Source: Holacanthus passer
Lineage: Eukaryota; Chordata; Actinopteri; Pomacanthidae
DNA: 64,000 bases
Assembly (NCBI GenBank): GCA_025331565.1
Contig: JAFREQ010000014.1
Span: 10,372,501-10,436,500, forward strand
Reading direction: 5' to 3'
The position numbers and the translations under genes are program-made. The notes beneath the pieces are model-generated. The model did no database searches. It was not told where the DNA came from and was given only the letters and a program-made list of their open reading frames with translations. Positions 55,908-64,000 of the stretch are shown in pieces. Within the stretch, counting starts at the first letter, position 1. Every line of letters starts with the position of its first letter.

Positions 55908-58900
55908 GTAATCTCTTATTTATTATAGGAATATTATAGATGTGCATGTGATGTGTGTTTTGACATTCTTGCAAATTTATGTTTATTTCAGGGATCCAGG
56001 GAGCAAAGATCCAAACTTTGGTTCGGTCCTTTATGGCCTCAAACAGTATAAAAAAATAACAAGACGAGGAGACAATATCCGCTTCAATCCCTCGGTATGT
56101 ACTTCAAATTATATGTCATCAACTTAAGCCTATATGTCAGTGTTATTTTAGTGATGTTTACAGCTGTTGAGACGTGATAATGCAAAGTTGTTAATCAGCT
56201 GCCTGATTTATTTTTATTTTTCACACACAAAAAATATCTCTAATAATGATTAAAATTAGAAGATAGAATCATTTCACACTATATTTAAAGTCAGTATAAG
56301 ATAAGAACTTTATTAATACCGAAGGAAATTCTTGTGCCAGATTACTCCATAAATTACATTAGCAAAAAAATACAAAATACAACTATAGAGCATCCAAATA
56401 AGTGAAGTTATACAATGCAAAGTGTCAAAGAGTAATTGCAGAGAAACAGTACCTAAATAAGTAAGTACAAAGTAAGCCAGACAGACAAAGTAGTGATGGC
56501 AGTAAATATTGGCACTGATATTGAGAGGTGATGAAAAAAGTTATATTGCACCAGATAATGAATGTAAAGATAGTGCATGATGTTAAACATAATTGTACAT
56601 GATAGAAGATTTATATCACACATGGTATTTGCATGGTAAGCATGCAACATTAAACGTAATAGTAAATACTGTACCTACTGAAAGTATTGCAAATGATAAT
56701 GAATATAAAATTATACCTAAAATAGAAATATAGACTATAATATAACAATGGAATTTTGCATCCTAAAAATAAGTTACGTACAGATGTGGATGAACATAGT
56801 AAAGCTGATATGAACATAGCAAAGCTTATTGATGGTATGCAATATTGCATATATATGCACTAGAGACAGAATATTGAATTAAGATAAGATTAAATGAAAT
56901 ATTGCACAGTGAGTGAAATATTGCTATTTCTATATTATTATTTTATTATTATTTTCTAGCCTATTAATATGTTCTAGTGTTGTGATTATATTGTTTACAT
57001 TTCACTTTGACGAACATTTAATTGTTGCTGTTAGCAATTTTTCCTGTAGGTACTTTCACATAACACTTAACATAGTGGTTAACGAATGACTGAGCGTGCT
57101 TTCAGTTCGTCTCCCCTCAAAGTGGAAGAACAACCTCACCCATTGGCCAGAGGTCTCAAAAAACAACTACCTTACTTAATCCCCAAGTAATGTATTTCTG
57201 ACATCTGACACTTTTTCTGTGCTAACACACTTTATTTTGCTGTTTTGGTCATCTGTCCAATGTGGCATAATTATAAATTAATTACATCACTGGTGGAACT
57301 GCTGTCTCTGTTTCGATAGCTGTTTGGTTTTAGCCCAACTTCCTGCATTACTGTATGCCGTTTACCAGGTTCATTTTTAGTAGTTGGAAATTCCCAGCCA
57401 GTGCCAGATTGGCCATTGTTAGGCTTATCATGCAGGAGCAGATGAGTGAGATGGCCTTGAAGAGAGGAACAGAATGCTGTCCCTCTCTGGTATTCGCAGC
57501 CTCTGTCTTCATGAGATAGCTGCACAAACTCTCACACAAGTAATATGAGGTGATTACATATCTGATACATGATTAGCATAAAGGGTAAGAATTTTTCCAA
57601 CAGTCCCCTTCCACACCCTGATACACTTCAGTGGAAACAATAGTCACAATCTTCTGAGTCTGATATAGAACAGATTTATTTCATATTTTTCAAACAGAGT
57701 GCAATAAACCGAGCAGCTCAATGACTTAAAGGCATTTCCTATTATATATTTTACTAACTCCTCCTAATGTGGTGCTCAAATTTTGACTTCCCCTTTAACT
57801 TTACCACAAATCTGCCTAATATTCTCCTTTTTAGACAACATTATTATACACAGGTTCTACATGTCTTAAAAATAAAAAAATAATTGACCGCTCACTTTAT
57901 TTGTTTTAGTATGTTACTATATGAACAATCATTTCTGAGATTTAGATGCAATTGTGCTTGATTCATCAATTCATTTGATTAAAAAAATGTTTAATCTTAG
58001 GTTAGACAAAGTATGTGAGGAATAAAACGTAATAAGCTTTTTATTTAATCACTAAATGAGTCATTAAAAAAAAAAAAAATTAAAAAAATTACAACCAATA
58101 CGAGGCCAAACAATTATTATATCTACATAATATTTACTGAACAATTTTTGACCCTATGTCCTGCGTTAAAATAACACAAATGACACAGAGGCCTCACACC
58201 AAGATACCAAACAGCTGGTCATCTTGCTCAAAGACCAACCCACTGCTAATTCATTAGCCAGCTAAATAGCTAGTTAATGAGCTAAGATAACAAGCCAGGT
58301 ATGGTCAGCGCCGTCACTGATACCTGCTAATTACTGCTAACATATAAATAAATTAATACAATTAATCGCACAGCCAAATTCTTTAGCTTGCACTGGCGAG
58401 AGGTCAAGTTCAGTGAATAAATTTAGCTGAGGTGACACCTAGCAGCCATAACCTTAATTATGCATTTCTTTATACCTTAATTTAATTTAAATGAGTATGT
58501 TATATAAAAATCATCTGTATACAGTTGTCATGCATGGGGAAATTTGCTATAGAGACCAAAACTGTTTTTGTACCCAACTGTAAACATGTTTATTTCTCCT
58601 GTAAAGTTGGGCATCTAAATATGGTGATCCATGGAGATTGACATTTTTAGCACTGCACCTCACTTGCATAATTTGTCAGCCCCGGAGGTTGCTGCTTGCT
58701 TCAGCACTGCAGACAGTTCTGGAAAATATGGCAGCTGTATTACTGTGTTACTGTAGAAAGAAATTGTGACCAAGAAGTTATGGGTAGAAAAGGACAAGCT
58801 TACTCTTGAGGAACAGATACTAGTTGAGAACGACAGTGTGTTTAAAGATATCTAAATAATAATATGAGTATTGGTATTATAATATATATCCCTGAATAAA

Positions 58901-61900
58901 TCCCATACATTTATATAATTTTTAAATAACTACATCAGCAATAGTATTTTATTTCTCAACTTACACAATTTAAGCAATAAATGATTTACATACAAGCTGT
59001 AAACAATTCTTATTTCAATCATAACAGAAAACATCAAACATGATATTCTCGAAACATCCAACTCCTTAGATATCAAAATGACTTGAAAACCTTTTCCTTG
59101 GATCAGTACATTTTGGGCTACAGAAATAATATTCATCACATTAGGAATCAAACAGGATGCCAGCAATTGTTTTGCACAGCTCGACATTCACTTTGCTTAT
59201 TCTCTCCAACTATACAACAATGTGTAATGTTAATGTAACAAAATTATTAAAGAGGGTATTTCTCTTGCTACAGCTACAATTCCTATTACAATTATTTTAT
59301 AGGCTAATCAGCTGAATTATTTTGCTTCTCATGTCCCACCTCTGCCTCCACTGGTCCCAAGTCCTCCATGAGAGGGACTCCTGCTATGCAAATGTTGTGC
59401 AGCACAGCTGCTGAACGCACGATGGAGCATTTGCTCTCTGGCTCCATCCTGATTTCACTGTGCAGGCAGGGTTTTGGAAATGTGGTCATATTTTCCAGAT
59501 TTAGATATTCACAGGAACAAGAATTGCCCAAACCTTTGCATGTCACATGTATAATACTAGCCGCCATGAGTTTTGACGCAACTTTGCTGGAGGTGTTTAG
59601 TGTCACAAACCTCTGTTATAATATACAACATTTCAATTTCAAAATTTAAAAACACAAATTATTTAACGTTACAGAAAAATATTGAAAATTTGGGCCAAGT
59701 TTTCAGGGGCTTTAAACATTTTCAGAGATTTAATGTTTTAAACCAACAACAGCAATGTGTCATCTCGAAAACAAAGGGTTTTTTCATAATCCCCAATGAC
59801 TTGCTAAACCACTGTTTGTGTTAAGACAGGGTGGTGTCATTTTCTCAGAAACTAAACATCCGGTCTATGAAAAAATCCCTTTTTGAATTTATTAAGACAA
59901 AGATTGCTGTTATATTTACATTTGTATATATATTTATATATATATATATCATCTTTATATTAAAAACAAGTGAGGATGCCATTATGTCTGCTATTGCCAA
60001 TAAAAAAATCTTAACAGAGGACACTCAGCTACTTGATAGTAGAACTTTCCACCCGAAGATGAAATTGACATGAGGTGATTCTCTGCACAGGTCAAAGCTC
60101 TTTATCTGGACCAGTGGCGTTCACATAGGGGCCGTCAGCCAGAGCCTGCAGAAAGTGGAGCTGCCAGTCCAGAGACAGCACAGGTCTTCCTCTCTGGAGA
60201 TGAAGCAGAGACAGGAGTCCGAGCCCGGAGGAGACTGGCCACTCTTCTGATGAAGAAGCTGAAGACAAAAAGGTAACACAGTCCTTTTTTGATTATCATG
60301 CTACCAAAAGCCTTTTCTGTGAGTGTGTTTTTTACCTCTGCTTGTGACTACATGAGGACTGCAAGACCGGTTTGTCTCTACTATCCAGTAATTCATGTTT
60401 GATCATTTTTGAAAAGAGCTTGGGAAAACAAACTTGTAACAAAGGTGCTCTATAACAAAAAATGATGCATTACAAGTTGGTATGAAATATTATATACACT
60501 TCCTGTCTCCAATGTGGGTGCGGTTGAAAGTGTTGCCAGTGTTGCGAATATCTGATGGAAGAAGATTGGGATATGGACAAAACAAAACAACACTAAATGC
60601 AGTCCAAATTTAATATTTGGCTGTATTTTGGCATGCCTTTTAGGTGCTAGCTTAATATGCGTAATATTATTATAGAGCATCTTTGGGAGAGATATCTGTG
60701 TTGCCAGATCTCACGAGAGTGTGATGCTGAAACACACAGGTCTCGAACAATGTTCATTTTCTCCTGATTTGTCTGTCTGAAAAATGCCATTTTAGTGTCA
60801 GAATGTTTGGAAGATTTGTGCCTTTCACAAAATAGGTCCACTATTTACTTCGGGGACTATGGGGCGAAATGACTGATCATAATCTGTGTTCATTTCTCCC
60901 ATTGAAGTGAATAGAGACAGAACCTGTGACTAGTCTACTAAAGGGGTGGGGCAGTGGAAAAACCCATCAGGCACAGATACAGGAAATGACTTTAAGTGTA
61001 CTGTCTCCTTTTTGAACCATCTCTGGTTATTAAGCATAAAATGTAGAAGCTTGGATCCACAAAAGTGTGAATTATACAGCTTCACTGTCATTTCAACTTC
61101 TGTCACTGGCCTTGCATTCACTACAGCCCTAAGAATATATATGAAAGAGTATATTTGAAAACTGACTCTGTGATTCAGTGATTGAATTGTCACATGTCTA
61201 TCATAACCTTTGCTCTTTTTGCACCCAAAGGGCCCTGTTCATCTCTGACAAAAATGGTGTCTGCATCAACTCAGATCATCAGTTTCAGAGCGGGAAACTT
61301 AACTTGCATGTGGATCAATGTGAGGTATTGATGTTATGAAACTGCAGCGTTCATCTGCTGAATCAGATAAGATATTTCTTTATTAATCCCACAACGGGGA
61401 CATTTGCAGTGTACAGCAGCAAAGAGGATAGCAGAATAGAAAGGAGCATCAGTAAAGCAGCAGTAAATAGATAGTAAATAAGCAATCTATACAACAGAAG
61501 TATAAAAAGTATTAACAAATGAACTAGAGGAAATATAAAGAAAAATATGGGAACATTATATATACATTACAGACAGGACAGTTAAGGATGAGATAAATCC
61601 ACTGTTGCTCGTGGTACAAATGTGAGATCAAATCTTTTTTCTTTTTCTTTCTGAAACAGTATGTGGTAAATCTGCAAGTGGAAAACACTGGAACAGAAGC
61701 TGTGCATTTCACCTACTACACCCCGCTGCACTTTCTCAGGTGCTTCACTCTGACAGATGAGCACGGAGTGACCAAAGCAAGGCCTCTGTGTCTACTACCA
61801 GGTAATGTAAATACCATGATGCCGTATTTGCTCCACAGAGAGAGAACTTATGGACAGAATAGAGCACTATGAATACAATAAACATTAAACACACACACCT

Positions 61901-63995
61901 GCTATGTTCTTTTCTCAGGTGACAGCTATGAAATTCAAGTTCTTATCCGCTGCACTTTGGTTGGTGTCTACTGCGCTACACTGGCCTTTGAATTCAAAGC
62001 AGACTTGCAGACCTCTACTGCGTTCCACATTGTGCGCTTTATTGAGGTTCAGTGTATAACTGCCTTAGGACTGGAACTGGCTCCTATAGCGCCCTACAAA
62101 CCTCGCACCCTCCCTGCCTGGACCCCTGAAGTTGATTACACGATTGTGGATGGACAGAAACCTGACGGGTATCGCTCAACATACTGTGGAATATGCAGCA
62201 AAATACAAAAATTGAAGTGCTGTATCTCTCCTAATGATGTATCCAACCTTTTCCAATTTGTCTCCTCTTACCAGACTGTCAACGATACAACTACAAACAG
62301 TGGCTGAGCTAAAGCAATATCGAATACCACCATATATTAACGAGCTCATCGAGTTACTGAAACGGTCTCCTTTCTTCGCCGATACAAGGTACTGTCAGTT
62401 CAGTTTTTCATGTCCAGCTATAGGTCAGTATTTTAAATGTAGTCAGTAGAAATTAACGTTCATTTACGACTAATTTGAACGTGAGGAAAACGTAAAGTCG
62501 ACTGGATTACATTTTTTATCAACGTAATGAGGAAATTTTATTAATTAACATATCTGGCAAGTTGCAGTAAATGATACTGAACGTGTCAGTAAAATGTTAA
62601 TTGACAACTTATTAATTTATTTGTTTTTCAAAAATATCTGATCTTGTTATACAATATCCACTTATACCGCTTTATGAAATTCTTTATTGTAATGTTTAAA
62701 CACTGGCACACTTGTTGGGGGAAGATTGTGACCTCAATTTAATACGGTGTTACAGTTCTGAGTTTTGTACACCCACTATCTAGCCCATCCACCTCCCTGA
62801 GATTCCAGTGTGGTGGATAAATATAGTGCTTCATTTGGCAGCATAACATAATTGGGTAAACAATTTAATAATATATAATAGTAACTTCTGGAAGACAGCG
62901 TTAATATAAAACAACCCTTTTTCTGTTCTGCAATATATACCTTGCCATACAGTTTGTTTCTTTTCCTTTGGTCTGTTCAGAACGATCTTGCTGGAAAGTC
63001 CCTTGAGCTGGGAGAACTACTCCGAGAAGTTTCATATGCTGCTGTATCTGGAGGAGCAACAGATGGAGGTGGACATCAAGAGATACAACATCCCAAACAG
63101 TGAAAGAAAAGAGGCCACCATGATCAGAGACCAATTCAACAAGAGACTTCTTGTTCTGGAGGTTAATATGTTCCAACCTCATTCACTCACAGAATCATTC
63201 ATTCCTTCATTTGTTCATTCTCTCTCTGCAAAGAATAGTTAGATATATAAATCAACCATTAGTGATGATATGATCGTGTAGGTTTCATGCAAAAGACATT
63301 CTGATATCCACTACTGGCTGACTTGTGTAGTTTCAGGGGATATGAATCAGACATAAACACCAAAAAACAGAAAAACAATTGCTAATATTTAATAGATTAT
63401 TTCAGAATATCACAACAATCCCTTGTAATTTATTGTGCACTGGCTAAAAGTGTAATCATGCATTCCTGACAGCAGGTGGTGATGCATTACGAGAATGGAT
63501 TTATAGGAAAACAAAAAGATAGAAGAAACAAATTTATTTTAAATTACTTTGATTAACACTGCAATGTATTCACCTGCCAGGTACCTGGTGTGTCTGAGAA
63601 CCGCCCATCTGTGCTACGAGGGGATACACTGCTGGTGTATCCTGTAGGAGAAACAAGTAAAAAAAAGTACCGCGGCTACGTCCACAGCGTGCAGCTCGAC
63701 CGCGTCAAACTGGGCTTCGGCTCAGCGTAAGATCATCAAGAAAAAATAATATTGCTTTCTATGACTCATATTAAACATGATTGTTCGTGATTCACACAGT
63801 TTGTGAATTTGTTTGCAGGTTGCTGGATCGCTTCGTAGATAACATGAAGTTCAACGTTGAGTTCACTTTCAACCGTTTGACTATGCGTCTTCAGCACAGA
63901 GCAGCAGAGCTGGCAGTTAAATACAGACTGGGAAAGGTGCTGTTCCCTGCTGCACCCGCCTACTCCTCTCAGCCAGCCGAGCTTCCCCAACTCAG
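55774..63995 (+). CDS. mov10: Mov10 RNA helicase, copy B, N-terminal half (10 coding exons, runs off the window)
   Basis: Ten exons join in frame to 1523 nt (about 508 residues), ending at a donor (CAG|GTTAG) at the right edge. The ATG at 55774 starts MADKRLKSLCQTGLDFFEFL, the usual Mov10 N-terminus. Blocks close to mammalian MOV10 include VPGVSENRPSVLRGD (402 onward), YRGYVHSVQLDRVKL, DRFVDNMKFNVEFTFNR and QHRAAEL. The helicase motifs would lie beyond 64000. Exon phases match copy A from B exon 3 onward. Intron 2 is unusually long (4 kb) and repeat-filled. An ISRE/TATA promoter precedes it. I expect a full-length Mov10 of about 1000 residues, acting in the cytoplasm on RNA; the second half is not seen. 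Confidence 0.93.
55992..56094 (+). CDS. mov10: Mov10 copy B coding exon 2
   Basis: Residues 45-79, DPGSKDPNFGSVLYGLKQYK to FNPS. Donor TCG|GTATGT, phase 0. There is no equivalent in copy A. Confidence 0.92.
56296..56930 (-). mobile_element. AAGATAAG-type dispersed repeat in Mov10 B intron 2
   Basis: Begins ATAAGATAAGAACTTTATTA, then GAAGGAAATTCTTGTGCCAG, followed by AT-rich sequence, and ends with ATTGCACAGTGAGTGAAATA. Same orientation as the copies in other Mov10 introns. Confidence 0.55.
59304..59606 (-). mobile_element. PIF/Harbinger transposase C-terminal remnant
   Basis: The minus-strand frame of 100 residues contains FPKPCLHSEIRMEPE followed by RSAAVLHNICIAGVPL. This is the pattern at the end of the DDE_Tnp_4 domain in Harbinger/HARBI1 proteins (FPCLH..LR..PE......CAVLHNI). 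It keeps the AVLHNI block, but the catalytic DDE part is not seen nearby, so it is a fragment. Confidence 0.65.
60091..60272 (+). CDS. mov10: Mov10 copy B coding exon 3
   Basis: Residues 80-140, VKALYLDQWRSHRGRQPEPA to LMKKLKTKR. Its end aligns with the end of copy A exon 1, same phase 2. Confidence 0.93.
61231..61324 (+). CDS. mov10: Mov10 copy B coding exon 4
   Basis: Residues 140-171, ALFISDKNGVCINSDHQFQS to VDQCE. 94 nt, as in copy A exon 2. Confidence 0.92.
61366..61545 (-). mobile_element. AAGATAAGATA-type dispersed repeat in Mov10 B intron 4
   Basis: AAGATAAGATATTTCTTTAT then TTAATCCCACAACGGGGACA and GTGTACAGCAGCAAAGAGG, closely like the copy at 45.27 kb. Confidence 0.65.
61660..61801 (+). 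CDS. mov10: Mov10 copy B coding exon 5
   Basis: Residues 172-219, YVVNLQVENTGTEAVHFTYY to LCLLPG. Counterpart of copy A exon 3. Confidence 0.93.
61919..62168 (+). CDS. mov10: Mov10 copy B coding exon 6
   Basis: Residues 219-302, DSYEIQVLIRCTLVGVYCAT to DGQKPDG. Donor GG|GTATCG, phase 2. Confidence 0.9.
62275..62388 (+). CDS. mov10: Mov10 copy B coding exon 7
   Basis: Residues 302-340, LSTIQLQTVAELKQYRIPPY to FFADTR. Acceptor CTTACCAG, only 106 bp after exon 6. Confidence 0.88.
62981..63161 (+). CDS. mov10: Mov10 copy B coding exon 8
   Basis: Residues 340-400, TILLESPLSWENYSEKFHML to LLVLE. Donor GAG|GTTAAT, phase 0. Confidence 0.93.
63581..63726 (+). CDS. mov10: Mov10 copy B coding exon 9
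   Basis: Residues 401-449, VPGVSENRPSVLRGDTLLVY to LGFGSA. Very close to mammalian MOV10 here. Confidence 0.94.
63819..63995 (+). CDS. mov10: Mov10 copy B coding exon 10
   Basis: Residues 449-508, LLDRFVDNMKFNVEFTFNRL to AELPQLR. Donor CAG|GTTAG in the last bases of the window; the next exon (start of the helicase core) is outside. Confidence 0.92.
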
Positions 63996-64000
63996 GTTAG

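Larger units (their letters stand above)
56095..60090 (+). other. mov10: Mov10 copy B intron 2 (repeat-filled)
   Basis: A 4-kb intron, against 84-950 bp for the other introns of this gene. It holds an AAGATAAG-type repeat (56296-56930), AT-rich sequence, and a PIF/Harbinger transposase scrap on the minus strand (59304-59606). Confidence 0.85.

Noticed and set aside
1..64000. CRISPR arrays, tRNA or rRNA genes, phage or insertion-sequence features
   Set aside because: None seen. Tandem repeats here are microsatellites and minisatellites of a vertebrate genome.

Overview
The window is nuclear DNA of a ray-finned fish, most likely a percomorph teleost. Short exons sit between GT/AG introns. Noncoding DNA is rich in (CA)n, (CT)n and (ATT)n microsatellites, and there are teleost-type repeat remnants: an L2/CR1-like LINE, a PIF/Harbinger transposase scrap and a recurring element that starts with AAGATAAGATAA. 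No bacterial-style operons, tRNA, rRNA or CRISPR array are visible.

Region by region: 1-10.4 kb is noncoding upstream DNA. From 10.69 to about 21.9 kb lies wnt2b on the + strand: GC-rich 5' region, five coding exons that join without a frame break into 391 residues, and a 3' UTR. From 22 to 41 kb there is about 19 kb without a complete gene. It holds a decayed LINE (23.2-24.7 kb), an imperfect inverted repeat (30.3-31.15 kb), a three-exon fragment of an SRBD1/Tex-like gene (35.36-36.21 kb), a minisatellite (37.18-37.71 kb) and a duplicated promoter-like module, one copy of which carries a consensus interferon-response motif (38.6 and 39.35 kb). From 41.0 to 51.65 kb lies copy A of a tandem pair of Mov10-type RNA helicase genes, with one 5' noncoding exon and 20 coding exons giving 918 residues. 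From 55.5 kb to the right edge lies copy B, with ten coding exons (about 508 residues) that cover the N-terminal half. Its helicase core would lie outside the window.

How the genes relate: WNT2B and MOV10 are also neighbours in human (1p13), so the block is conserved synteny. The genes I would expect between them (st7l, capza1) are not visible here. wnt2b makes a secreted, lipid-modified morphogen. The Mov10 genes encode UPF1-type SF1 helicases linked in mammals to RNA silencing, mRNA decay and restriction of retroelements and viruses. The two copies share intron phases but differ in architecture: copy B has the usual Mov10 N-terminus and an interferon-type promoter, while copy A lacks the segment encoded by copy B exons 1-2, has an unrelated first exon, and ends without a long C-terminal tail. 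All exon models come from reading ORFs and splice sites by eye. No alignment or transcript data were available.
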